Assembly (NCBI GenBank): GCA_013288465.1
Contig: JABDBT010000030.1
Location: 1 to 23,854 of the forward strand
Direction of reading: 5' to 3'
Length of the DNA stretch: 23,854 nt
Origin: Bacteroidota bacterium
GTDB lineage: Bacteria; Bacteroidota; Bacteroidia; Sphingobacteriales; Sphingobacteriaceae
This document shows positions 8,174 to 15,545 of this stretch, in pieces. The translations under genes were made by a program, and so were the position numbers. Below the pieces are notes generated by a model. It was not told the DNA's origin. It was given only the letters and a program-made list of their open reading frames with translations, and made no database searches. Within the stretch, counting starts at the first letter, position 1. Every line of letters starts with the position of its first letter.

Positions 8174-9535
8174 ATGACCACCACAGGGCAACTATATCAA
8201 CTATACCTGCAATACCCGGCTATCAGCACCGATACCCGCAAGATAGCCGTGGGCAGCCTTTTCTTTGCCTTAAAAGGTGATAAATTTGATGCCAATACTT
8301 TTGCGGAACAAGCCATAGCACAGGGCGCGTCTTACGCTGTGATTGATAATGCCCAATACCGGTTAAACGAAAAATACTTATTGGTTGATGATGTTTTAAC
8401 GGCATTGCAGGAACTTGCACGCTATCATCGCAGGCAATTAACTATCCCGGTTATCGGACTTACCGGCACCAATGGTAAAACCACTACTAAAGAGCTGATC
8501 AACGCTGTTTTAGCACAGCACTTTAAAACATTGGCTACGCAGGGCAACCTCAATAATCATATTGGCGTGCCGTTAACCATTTTAAGCATTGATGCATCGC
8601 ACCAAATAGCGGTGGTGGAAATGGGAGCCAACCATCAAAAAGAGATAGAGCTGCTTTGTAGTATTTCGCAACCAACACATGGGTTAATTACCAACGTTGG
8701 CAAGGCGCACTTAGAAGGCTTTGGCGGGGTGGAAGGTGTAAAAATCGCAAAGGGGGAGCTGTATGATTATTTAGCCCCCTGGCCTCCGACAGTTGGCGGA
8801 GGAGTTCATGGCGGCGTAGTTTTCGTTAATAGTAACAGCAATACATTAATGGAAATGCAAGCCGCCCGGCATTTTGCAACTGCGCCTGTTTTTTATGGCG
8901 ATGCTATTGATGACCTGGTAAGTGGCGAAATAACCGAAAACTCGCCTTTACTTAGCCTGCAGTGGACCAACAATACATCGGGTGAAAGCTATTCGGTTAA
9001 AACTAATTTAACTGGTGCTTATAACCTTGATAATATATTAGCGGCTATATGCATCGGTGTTTATTTTAAGCTGCCCGCATCCGAAATTAATAAGGGCATC
9101 GAAGGTTATCAGCCTCAAAACAACCGGTCGCAAATTGTGCAAACTGTCACCAACACCCTAATATGCGATTATTATAATGCCAACCCCAGCAGCATGTTTG
9201 TGGCTATTGAAAACATTGGCAAGCTGACAGCAGACCGTAAGGTGCTTATTTTGGGCGATATGTTTGAACTGGGCGAAGAATCAGCAATGGAACATCGGGC
9301 CATTATTGAAAAAGCATTAGCCACAGCAGTTGATGAGCGGATATTTATTGGTTCGGAGTTTTTTTCTGTGAGTCCGAAAGTCGGGAAGTCCGAAAATCGG
9401 AAAGCTGGTTCTGTCTATTATAGAACGGTTGAAGAGGCTATAAGCGCATTAACATCAAATCCGATAAAAAACTCAACCATTCTTATCAAAGGCTCAAGGG
9501 GCATGGCTTTAGAGCGGTTGGTTGGGTTGTTTTAA
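8174..9535 (+). CDS. murF: UDP-N-acetylmuramoyl-tripeptide--D-alanyl-D-alanine ligase (MurF)
   Basis: MurF adds D-Ala-D-Ala to UDP-MurNAc-tripeptide, the last cytoplasmic step of peptidoglycan precursor synthesis. ATG 8174 gives 453 residues beginning MTTTGQLYQLYLQYPAISTDTR, where the family's N-terminal domain starts; the 28 extra in-frame codons from 8090 fall in repeat sequence and are unlikely to be translated. Visible motifs: ISTDTRKIAVGSLFFAL (17-33), ATP-binding GTNGKTT (98-104), EMGANHQKEIELL (149-161), TNVGKAHLEGFGG (173-185), NNRSQ (316-320) and DYYNANPSS (332-340). Two stretches look inserted: residues 202-214 (PWPPTVGGGVHGG) and 400-412 (SPKVGKSENRKAG), both encoded by short palindromic repeat sequence and both in frame. 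The catalytic motifs are all present, so the enzyme is probably functional. Confidence 0.95.
   Translation: MTTTGQLYQLYLQYPAISTDTRKIAVGSLFFALKGDKFDANTFAEQAIAQGASYAVIDNAQYRLNEKYLLVDDVLTALQELARYHRRQLTIPVIGLTGTNGKTTTKELINAVLAQHFKTLATQGNLNNHIGVPLTILSIDASHQIAVVEMGANHQKEIELLCSISQPTHGLITNVGKAHLEGFGGVEGVKIAKGELYDYLAPWPPTVGGGVHGGVVFVNSNSNTLMEMQAARHFATAPVFYGDAIDDLVSGEITENSPLLSLQWTNNTSGESYSVKTNLTGAYNLDNILAAICIGVYFKLPASEINKGIEGYQPQNNRSQIVQTVTNTLICDYYNANPSSMFVAIENIGKLTADRKVLILGDMFELGEESAMEHRAIIEKALATAVDERIFIGSEFFSVSPKVGKSENRKAGSVYYRTVEEAISALTSNPIKNSTILIKGSRGMALERLVGLF
8773..8803. repeat. Palindromic insert within murF (first)
   Basis: CCTCCG (8783-8788) pairs with CGGAGG (8797-8802). The pattern TCCG-N5-TGGCGGAGGA here also occurs on the minus strand just downstream of rplS (within 21073-21104), and both copies are preceded by a GCCCC run. 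It encodes about residues 202-214 of MurF without breaking the frame. Confidence 0.6.
9371..9405. repeat. CCGAAAGTCGG-type repeat insert within murF (second)
   Basis: Two small hairpins in tandem, CCGA-AAG-TCGG and TCCGA-AAA-TCGGA, with the phrase AGTCCGAAA used twice. It encodes SPKVGKSENRKAG, a Lys/Ser-rich stretch unlike the rest of MurF, lying between FFSV and SVYYRTVEEA. Confidence 0.6.
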
Positions 9536-9613
9536 GCGAACGTCAATATTGCACAGTACAGGCTCAACATCAAAAAAATCTTTTTATATTGAGCGCGAAA
9601 AGCCTTTATCACA

Positions 9614-10948
9614 ATGAAAAAACTGTTGCTGTTTTTTTGCTTCATTATCCTGCTTAATAATATAAGTTACTGCCAAACCGAGAAAAAATTCCCGAAAGTA
9701 AAAATGGGCGTGCAATCAACCGGCAGTCCCGAAATAAGTTTAAAACTTATAGCCCGCATACAAAGCTATAACGCGCTTACCAGGAACGCAGGGGACATAT
9801 TCGACAAATCGATCAATTCGCCAAAATCTGTCCTTATTTTAGAGAAAACAGTTAATGGTAAAACCATAAAAAAGCTTTACGTTAATAACCTCGAGGGTGG
9901 TACAACTACGGTTTACGAGGTTAATAATGGCTTTAACAAAGTGGCCGAAATTAAACACGCGTTTAACCTTGAAGATTCGGGCCTTTTTAAAGAAACCAAT
10001 TTCCCGGGATATGCTTTTAAAGCGCGGAAAGCTCAACCCAATGTGTTTATTGGCAAGCCTGTTGAAATGTGCCTGTCGAACAACAACAGATATTTATGGA
10101 TACCCTATTACCGGCGCGATTATGATAAACTGGCAACAGAGCCATCGGCAATTGCCATAGTTGATGTTGACAGCGATAAAATTATTAGGGTAATGCCAAG
10201 CGGGCCGCTACCTAAAATGGTAGCCTGTTCGCCCGATGATAAGTATATTGCCATAACCAACTGGGGCGACAATACCGTTCATTTGATCGATATCAGCTCG
10301 GGCGACCCCATGAAATACCAATATGTGGCCCATTTTGTGGTTGACCATCAAATGAACCTCAATTTTGCCAACCCGGCAATAATTGACCGCGACCAGGATT
10401 GCGGCTTATGCCTGCGCGGGACCGTTTTTACACCCGACAGCAATTACCTGTTGGTTGGCCGAATGGGCGGCGGCGGAATAGCCGTGTTTAATACCAAAAG
10501 CAAAAGTTATTTGGGCAGTATTTACGGTACTAAAAATAATGTGCGCCACCTGGTAATTAATGGCGATAATTTATATTTAAGCTCCAACAAAGATGGTTTC
10601 GTTGAAAAAACCAAATGGAAAGACATCCTTACTTTTTTCCTTGCCGGGCAGGGGCAAAAGAATTTGCAATATAAAAACTGGCAAACAACCTTTACCGGTT
10701 TGGGCGCCCGCACCATTAGCGTAACAACGGATGGGGCTTATTTATTTGCAAACGCCAACATGGAATCGAAAATAAGCATTGTGCGTACTAAAGATATGGC
10801 AACCATAGGCTTCGTTAATGCCGACCCCTACCCGGTAGGCATGGTGATGGACCAAAGCAACAATTACCTGGTAGTTACCGCGCAGGGCAGGCACAATAAA
10901 GGCGGAAATTCGGTAATGATATATGCTATTACGAGGAAGAAGTTGTAG
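9614..10948 (+). CDS. Secreted YncE/YVTN-like beta-propeller protein
   Basis: The protein has 444 residues. Residues 1-20 form a signal peptide (KLLLFFCFIILLNN, then SYCQ). The mature protein shows repeated blade-like units: VEMCLSNNNRYLWIPYY, AIAIVDVDSDKIIRVMPSG, MVACSPDDKYIAITNWGDNT, FTPDSNYLLVGRMGGGG and VGMVMDQSNNYLVVTAQG. These match the seven-bladed propeller pattern of YncE/YVTN and lactonase-like proteins, which act in the periplasm or at the cell surface, usually as binding scaffolds. I see no catalytic signature and assign no reaction. A Cys pair in QDCGLCLRG could form a disulfide. It appears to be a single gene, 78 bp after murF, and its stop codon lies in an 18-bp tandem duplication. 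Confidence 0.65.
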   Translation: MKKLLLFFCFIILLNNISYCQTEKKFPKVKMGVQSTGSPEISLKLIARIQSYNALTRNAGDIFDKSINSPKSVLILEKTVNGKTIKKLYVNNLEGGTTTVYEVNNGFNKVAEIKHAFNLEDSGLFKETNFPGYAFKARKAQPNVFIGKPVEMCLSNNNRYLWIPYYRRDYDKLATEPSAIAIVDVDSDKIIRVMPSGPLPKMVACSPDDKYIAITNWGDNTVHLIDISSGDPMKYQYVAHFVVDHQMNLNFANPAIIDRDQDCGLCLRGTVFTPDSNYLLVGRMGGGGIAVFNTKSKSYLGSIYGTKNNVRHLVINGDNLYLSSNKDGFVEKTKWKDILTFFLAGQGQKNLQYKNWQTTFTGLGARTISVTTDGAYLFANANMESKISIVRTKDMATIGFVNADPYPVGMVMDQSNNYLVVTAQGRHNKGGNSVMIYAITRKKL

Positions 10949-11095
10949 TGGTTAGAAAAGTTGTAGTGGTTGAAAACGTTGGAAAATATTGAATTGCGCG
11001 GTGATACGTTATGAGTTTTGGCAGGAATATCAAAATCCGAAATCGAACATTCGAAATCAACCACCCATTCCGCATTTAACATTCCGCAATCCGCA
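10939..11095. repeat. Low-complexity repeat spacer between convergent genes
   Basis: AGTTGTAGTGGTT occurs at 10941-10953 and 10959-10971 (period 18); the first copy contains the stop codon of the beta-propeller gene, so the LeuTer context is duplicated. Further on, AATCCGAAATCG and ATTCCGCA (11067-11074 and 11081-11088) recur in degenerate form up to the end of the convergent oxidoreductase gene. Confidence 0.65.
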
Positions 11096-12238
11096 TTAAC
11101 CCTTCATCGCCAATTCCGCCACTTCCTGCCCAACCAAACTCCCCATGGCTACGCCCATGCCATTGCAGCGTACAGCGCAAAATACATTGGGTTCAACCTG
11201 CTTAACAATGGGGCTGATGTCATCGCCAAAACCCATGATACCACTCCACCAATAGTCTATCTCCGCATTTTGGCCGGGCAATATGATCTCGTTTAAATAG
11301 GTGGTTAGTTTCTCCTTTATGGGTTCTGTTTCGCCAAACTCCCAGGTTTCTTCGGCGGCAAAGTCGAGGTTTCGGCCCCCGCCAAACAGTACGCGGTTAT
11401 CAATATTGCGGAAATAATAATAGCCTCCGTCAAAATGATAAGTGCCCTTTAATTTTAATCCGTGGATAGGTTTGGTCACCAATACCTGCCCGCGACCGGG
11501 TATAACTTTCAGCTCGGGGAATAGCTGATTGGCAAAAGCATTGGTAGCCATGATCACCTTTCCGGTTTTGAAATTCCCTTGCGAAGTTATAAGGATTACG
11601 GCATTATTCTCCTGTTCAATTTTTTGAATTTCGCACCCGTTTAATACCAATACGCCCAGGTCATATACCTTATTTAGCAGGGTGCGCATCATTTTGCCGG
11701 TATGCAGCTGCCCTTCAAACGGGTTGTATATAACCCGGCTTACGTTATGAAATCCAAAATCTGCAATTTTGTTGTTGGCTACCGAATAAATACCGTTGTT
11801 ACCGATAACCGGCTTTAATAACGCATTAAGCTCGTCTATCCGCTCTATACAGCTGTCGCCTTTTTCGGCTTCATCAGCCAAAAATAATTCATGCCCCCCA
11901 TGTTGCTGATAATCTATATTGGTATCGCCTAAATTTTGCCGCAATTGACGCAAGCCCCGCCAACGGTAACCGGCCATGCGCACAACCTCCTCAGCCGAAG
12001 AATGATTTAAAGCCGCAATTTGCTCTGATACCGTGCCAAAGCAAGCGAACCCCGCGTTTTTTGTACTGGCGCCTGTTGGTAAAAATCCACGTTCAAGCAC
12101 CAGCACCTTTAATGATGGCTGTTGTTGTTTTAAATGCAGGGCCGCGCTTAACCCTACCAAACCGCTGCCTATGATAATGATATCCGCATTATCAATAAAT
12201 GCCGTTCGCTCCCAGTATGAAAATGTGTTTGTTGCCAA
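11096..12238 (-). CDS. FAD-dependent oxidoreductase of the DAO family
   Basis: The protein has 380 residues. After a short N-terminal segment, ADIIIIGSGLVGLSAALHL (18-36) is the FAD-binding Rossmann motif GxGxxG (24-29), followed by the strand VLVLERG with the ribose-binding Glu (about 49) and by GASTKNAGFACFG (57-69), typical of the DAO fold. GRGQVLVTKPI and GGGRNLDF belong to the substrate domain, and the C-terminal VFCAVRCNGMGVAMG closes the FAD site. DAO enzymes oxidise amines or amino acids, or glycerol phosphate; the substrate is not evident. No signal peptide, so it is cytoplasmic. It is divergent from the YXWGXW gene and has a perfect -7 promoter match 17 bp upstream. Confidence 0.88.
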   Translation of the reverse strand: MATNTFSYWERTAFIDNADIIIIGSGLVGLSAALHLKQQQPSLKVLVLERGFLPTGASTKNAGFACFGTVSEQIAALNHSSAEEVVRMAGYRWRGLRQLRQNLGDTNIDYQQHGGHELFLADEAEKGDSCIERIDELNALLKPVIGNNGIYSVANNKIADFGFHNVSRVIYNPFEGQLHTGKMMRTLLNKVYDLGVLVLNGCEIQKIEQENNAVILITSQGNFKTGKVIMATNAFANQLFPELKVIPGRGQVLVTKPIHGLKLKGTYHFDGGYYYFRNIDNRVLFGGGRNLDFAAEETWEFGETEPIKEKLTTYLNEIILPGQNAEIDYWWSGIMGFGDDISPIVKQVEPNVFCAVRCNGMGVAMGSLVGQEVAELAMKG

Positions 12239-12254
12239 AATAATTTGTGTTATT

Positions 12255-12262
12255 CAAAAGTA
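12255..12262 (-). promoter_or_regulatory. Putative -7 element for the FAD oxidoreductase gene
   Basis: The minus strand reads TACTTTTG, a perfect match to the Bacteroidota TAnnTTTG -7 consensus, ending 16 bp before the ATG. This implies a very short 5' UTR. I see no convincing -33 TTTG at the expected distance. Confidence 0.45.
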
Positions 12263-12297
12263 TCGAAATTGATTGGTTGTTAATGAAGTAACTTCTT

Positions 12298-12380
12298 GTG
12301 AGAGCCGAGAACCAAGAGCCAAAAAAACAGGAACATAACGTGCTGCTTTTGCGTTTTCTATCTTGACTCTTGGCTCTCAC
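12298..12380. repeat. Inverted repeat in divergent promoter region
   Basis: GTGAGAGCC (12298-12306) pairs with GGCTCTCAC (12372-12380), and the unit CCAAGAGCC is repeated between them. It lies between the divergent oxidoreductase and YXWGXW genes, so it cannot serve as a terminator for either; it resembles the other dispersed spacer repeats. Confidence 0.65.
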
Positions 12381-12412
12381 TTCCGCAAACAACATTCTAA
12401 TCAAATTCTAAT

Positions 12413-12450
12413 TTTACTTTGTAAACAATTAAAGGTCATAGCTGTAGTAA
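12413..12450 (+). promoter_or_regulatory. Conserved promoter/leader of first YXWGXW gene
   Basis: TTTACTTTG (12413-12421) and GTCATAGCTGTAGTAA (12435-12450) are spaced exactly as their near-identical counterparts before the second paralog (13621-13658). TTACTTTG is one mismatch from the TAnnTTTG -7 consensus, so transcription likely starts shortly after it and the second block lies in the 5' UTR. Confidence 0.6.
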
Positions 12451-12468
12451 ATACAATCAAAAACCATT

Positions 12469-13494
12469 ATGAAAAAGACAGCAAAATTACTCATCTTAAT
12501 AGTGGCAATAGCTTTTGCCGCACCTAAGACTTATGCGCAGATTAGCGTAGGCATTTCGGTTAGGATAGCGCCGCCGCCGTTGCCCGTTTATACACAACCC
12601 CCTTGCCCTACCGATGGCTATTTATGGGAGCCCGGTTATTGGGCTTATGATGATGCCGATGGTTACTACTGGGTGCCCGGCGTTTGGGTTGCCCCGCCAC
12701 AGGTTGGCGTATTATGGACCCCCGGTTACTGGGGTTATGACGGCGGCCTGTACGGTTTCCACGCAGGTTATTGGGGGCCGCATATTGGCTTTTATGGCGG
12801 CGTTAACTATGGCGGCGGATACGGCGGCGTAGGGTTTATAGGCGGTGGATGGCAGGGCGGATCATTCCGTTATAATACCGCGGTTGTAAATGTTAATACA
12901 ACTGTTGTGCACAACACTTATATCGACCGTACCGTAATTAATAATACCACTGTTGTAAATAACCGCGCCAGTTTTAACGGCCCGGGTGGCATAACCCGGC
13001 AGCCGCAGGCACAGGAGCGCCAGGCTATGAATGAACAGCATATACAGCCAACAAGCCAGCAAATGTCGCACGAGCAAATGGCCGGTAAAGACCGTAACCA
13101 GTTGGCTTCGGTAAATAACGGACACCCAACAACTGCTGCTATGAACAGGGTTAACGGTCGGCCGTTTAATGAACAGGGGCAGGTGGCAACGTCTTCAAAT
13201 TTAGGGCGTAATAATGCAATGAACAGGCCTGCCAATACCAATATTAACCGACCGGCAAATAATGTTCAGCAGCCGGCAAGGCAGCAACAACAGGCACCAC
13301 AACAGCAACGCGCGCAACAACAGCAGGCACAGCAACAGCAACCACAACAGCAGCGCCCGCAGCCTCAACAGCAGCAGAGGGTACAACAACAACGCCCGCA
13401 ACAGCAGCAGCGGGCACAACAGCAACGTCCACCACAACAGCGCCCACAGCAGCAGCAAAGGCCACAGCCGAGGGACGAGCATCACCCGCAATAA
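12469..13494 (+). CDS. Secreted YXWGXW-repeat protein with Gln/Pro-rich tail (paralog 1)
   Basis: The protein has 341 residues. Signal peptide 1-23 (LLILIVAIAFAAPKTYAQ). Residues 49-115 hold the aromatic YXWGXW-type repeats: YLWEPGYWAYDDADGYYWVP, GVWVAPP, VLWTPGYWGYDGG and GYWGPHIGFYGG. A Gly-rich part and a Thr/Asn/Val-rich segment (VVNVNTTVVHNTYIDRTV) follow to about 165. The tail from about 268 is almost only Gln, Arg, Pro and Ala. Family members are exported proteins of unknown function, probably at the envelope or outside the cell. The next gene is a clear paralog with the same order of parts and a matching leader segment, so this is a tandem duplication. A strong terminator follows, so the two are separately transcribed. 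Confidence 0.88.
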   Translation: MKKTAKLLILIVAIAFAAPKTYAQISVGISVRIAPPPLPVYTQPPCPTDGYLWEPGYWAYDDADGYYWVPGVWVAPPQVGVLWTPGYWGYDGGLYGFHAGYWGPHIGFYGGVNYGGGYGGVGFIGGGWQGGSFRYNTAVVNVNTTVVHNTYIDRTVINNTTVVNNRASFNGPGGITRQPQAQERQAMNEQHIQPTSQQMSHEQMAGKDRNQLASVNNGHPTTAAMNRVNGRPFNEQGQVATSSNLGRNNAMNRPANTNINRPANNVQQPARQQQQAPQQQRAQQQQAQQQQPQQQRPQPQQQQRVQQQRPQQQQRAQQQRPPQQRPQQQQRPQPRDEHHPQ

Positions 13495-13504
13495 TATTCT
13501 TTAA

Positions 13505-13537
13505 TAAAAACCCCGTTAAATTTAGCGGGGTTTTTTG
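13505..13537 (+). terminator. Intrinsic terminator after YXWGXW paralog 1
   Basis: CCCCGTTAA (13511-13519) pairs with TTAGCGGGG (13522-13530) with one T-G wobble, followed by T6 (13531-13536) and preceded by A5. It lies 16 bp after the stop codon. Confidence 0.92.
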
Positions 13538-13620
13538 TTAGTAGTAATTTTTAATTTTCTAACGGCCTAATGACTCTTTGCCTACTTAGCCCAACTAACA
13601 ATTTCTAATTCCATTTTCGC

Positions 13621-13658
13621 TTTACTTTGCAAACTTTTATGTGTCATAACTGTAGTAA
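13621..13658 (+). promoter_or_regulatory. Conserved promoter/leader of second YXWGXW gene
   Basis: TTTACTTTG (13621-13629) and GTCATAACTGTAGTAA (13643-13658) match the segment before paralog 1 with identical 22-bp spacing and one difference in the second block. The conservation beyond the -7-like element suggests shared control or a recent duplication of the whole unit. Confidence 0.6.
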
Positions 13659-13678
13659 CTAATTATACAGCTTCAATT

Positions 13679-14782
13679 ATGAAAAAATTAGCAAGAATAT
13701 TAGTAATAGCAGCGGTCATAGGTTTGGCCGTTCCTCAAACATACGCGCAGATAAGTGTAGGGCTATCCGTTAGGTTAGCGCCGCCGCCATTGCCCGTTTA
13801 CGTACAGCCCGAATGCCCGGTTGACGGTTATTTATGGCAGCCCGGTTATTGGGCTTATGATGATGCGGATGGATATTATTGGGTGCCCGGTGTTTGGGTT
13901 GCCCCGCCCAGTTATGGCTTATTATGGACACCCTGCTACTGGGGTTATGATAATGGCGTTTACTTATATCATAACGGTTATTGGGGCCCGCACGTAGGTT
14001 TCTATGGAGGCATTGATTATGGTTTTGGTTACGGGGGTATAGGTTTTGCAGGCGGATTATGGGTGGGTCACTCGTTTCGTTACAATACCGCGGTATTTAA
14101 TGTTAACCGCACTGTTATTCATAATACATACGTAAATCGTACAGTAATTAATCGTGGAGGAGGCAGCCGCGCCAGCTTTAACGGTCCGGGTGGCATCAAC
14201 AGGCAGCCACGCCCCGAAGAACGTACAGCGATGAATGAGCGCCATATTGCGCCAACTCATACGCAAATGGCACACCAGCAAGTAGCGGCCAGGAACCCCG
14301 GTCAACACTTTGCAAGTAACCATGGCAGGCCCGCTACAGCAGCGATGGCCAGGCCTAACGGTCGTATGGCAAACAGCCCGGCAGCTAACCGGGTAAATAC
14401 AGCGGCATCGCGTAATGCAGTAAGTCGCCAGGCCAATACAAACCGGGAACAACAACCACGCATGCAGCAGCAAAGGACACAACAACAGCGTCCGCAACAG
14501 CAACAAAGGGCTGAGCAACAACCCCGGATGCAGCAACAAAGAGCACAACAACAACGCCCGCAGCAACAACAAAGGGCCGAACAACAGCCACGGATGCAGC
14601 AGCAACGCGCCCCTCAACAAATGAGGCAGGAACAACCACGGATGCCGCAACAACAGCAACAGCGGCCACAGCAACAAGCTCGCCCCCCAATGGGTGGCGG
14701 TGGTGGCGGACAACCTCGCGGCGGTGGTGGTGGACAGCCCCATGGCGGCGGCGGTGGTGGACACGAAGGACATCACCCATAA
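13679..14782 (+). CDS. Secreted YXWGXW-repeat protein with repeat tail (paralog 2)
   Basis: The protein has 367 residues and is strongly similar to the upstream paralog over the first 180 residues: signal peptide 1-23 ending TYAQ, ISVGLSVRLAPPPLPVY, YLWQPGYWAYDDADGYYWVP, LLWTPCYWGYDNG and GYWGPHVGFYGG. A conserved SRASFNGPGGINRQPRPEER block follows. The tail differs: from E257 a 22-residue unit containing QQPRMQQQRAQQQRPQ is repeated nearly three times (66-bp period), and the end (about 336-367) is Gly-rich with His at the end. Exported, function unknown. One Cys replaces Gly in TPCYWGYD. The low-complexity tail creates long false open frames on the minus strand. Confidence 0.88.
   Translation: MKKLARILVIAAVIGLAVPQTYAQISVGLSVRLAPPPLPVYVQPECPVDGYLWQPGYWAYDDADGYYWVPGVWVAPPSYGLLWTPCYWGYDNGVYLYHNGYWGPHVGFYGGIDYGFGYGGIGFAGGLWVGHSFRYNTAVFNVNRTVIHNTYVNRTVINRGGGSRASFNGPGGINRQPRPEERTAMNERHIAPTHTQMAHQQVAARNPGQHFASNHGRPATAAMARPNGRMANSPAANRVNTAASRNAVSRQANTNREQQPRMQQQRTQQQRPQQQQRAEQQPRMQQQRAQQQRPQQQQRAEQQPRMQQQRAPQQMRQEQPRMPQQQQQRPQQQARPPMGGGGGGQPRGGGGGQPHGGGGGGHEGHHP
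14447..14644 (+). repeat. 66-bp tandem repeat in YXWGXW paralog 2
   Basis: Units begin at 14447, 14513 and 14579, each starting with a Glu codon followed by QQPRMQQQR. Copies one and two are full length, the third diverges after about 11 codons. Synonymous third-base differences between units show that the protein repeat is kept while the DNA drifts. Confidence 0.85.
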
Positions 14783-14794
14783 TCTTTTTAAGTT

Positions 14795-14904
14795 AAAGAA
14801 TTAATATTGTTAAAAATGCCGAACACCGAATTTTGAATATCGAATAATGAAGTAAAAACTTCGGTGTTCAATATTCAGAATTCGGTGTTCGATATTAATT
14901 CTTT
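14795..14904. repeat. Two-part inverted repeat between convergent genes
   Basis: AAAGAATTAATAT (14795-14807) pairs with 14892-14904, and CGAACACCGAATT (14820-14832) pairs with 14879-14891. On the right the two arms are contiguous; on the left they are separated by 12 nt. An internal TTCGGTGTTCAATATTC copy (about 14860-14876) offers an alternative fold. It sits between the convergent YXWGXW and apaG genes and could end transcripts from both sides. Confidence 0.8.
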
Positions 14905-14944
14905 CGTGTGCTTTCTTAATTTGATAGCATTCGGGCCTGGAGGG

Positions 14945-15331
14945 CTAATTCATCCTATATGGTGCTATCAAATAAAACTCGGGTATTTGCACGTTAAATA
15001 AGGTATTATCCAATAAACGGCTCATTTGGTATTCGCCTTTCATGCTGCCCATGTCGGTTTTTAAGTTGCAGCCTGATACATATTCATGCGAGGTGCCGGG
15101 CTCAATAACCGGTTGCTGGCCAACTACACCTTCACCCTCTACTTCGCGTTTAGCGCCGTTCGAGTCGAAAATATACCAATGCCTGCCTAAAAGCCGCACG
15201 GCATAGTTACCCAGGTTTTCGATGGTTACCTTGTAAGCGAACATAAAATGATCATTAGACGGATTGGAATATTCCGGCTGATAGATCGTTTCTACTGAAA
15301 CCTTAACACCATCTGTTATATAGGTAACCAT
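14945..15331 (-). CDS. apaG: ApaG domain protein
   Basis: The protein has 128 residues, the standard ApaG length, with one immunoglobulin-like/fibronectin-type beta domain. The pattern VSVETIYQPEYS, FAYKVTIENLG, VRLLGRHWYIFDSNG, the Gly-rich GEGVVGQQPVIEPG and MKGEYQM is diagnostic. ApaG has been linked to cobalt/magnesium resistance in enterobacteria and binds nucleotides in some species, but its biochemical role is unsettled. It has no signal peptide. It lies downstream of dusB on the same strand with a 214-bp repeat-containing gap, so joint transcription is possible but not shown. Confidence 0.93.
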   Translation of the reverse strand: MVTYITDGVKVSVETIYQPEYSNPSNDHFMFAYKVTIENLGNYAVRLLGRHWYIFDSNGAKREVEGEGVVGQQPVIEPGTSHEYVSGCNLKTDMGSMKGEYQMSRLLDNTLFNVQIPEFYLIAPYRMN

Positions 15332-15360
15332 TTTATGCTATTGTTTTTTCCAATTTTCGA

Positions 15361-15441
15361 CTCACCTAAATCCTCTCCAAAGGAGAGGACTTGACTATCC
15401 TCGTTATAAGCACCCTCTCCTTTAGGAGAGGGCAGGGTGAG
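15361..15441. repeat. Double hairpin repeat between dusB and apaG
   Basis: TCCTCTCC (15371-15378) pairs with GGAGAGGA (15382-15389), and CCCTCTCC (15413-15420) pairs with GGAGAGGG (15425-15432). CTCACC (15361-15366) and GGTGAG (15436-15441) close both into a larger structure. This CTCTCC-type palindrome is familiar to me from Bacteroidota spacers (recollection). The rest of the 15332-15545 gap is AT-rich with no gene. Confidence 0.8.
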
Positions 15442-15545
15442 GCTTTTTTCAAATATATAATATCACTACAATATTATGTCATCTAATGCAAATAAATTTT
15501 CGTTTATCTATATATTTTTTACACATATAGCTAATTGTTAAACCA

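Noticed and set aside
13201..13491. Minus-strand Leu-rich open frame resembling a membrane protein
   Set aside because: It is the complement of the CAG/CAA-rich tail of paralog 1, so the Leu runs are an artefact.
13262..14644. CRISPR-like array
   Set aside because: The repeats are coding Gln/Arg/Pro units in frame with diverging third bases and no unique spacers.
14057..14776. Minus-strand open frame of 239 codons
   Set aside because: It is the reverse of the Gln/Pro/Gly-rich tail of YXWGXW paralog 2; low-complexity codons rarely give stops on the opposite strand. The product is Leu/His/Ala-rich with no domain pattern.
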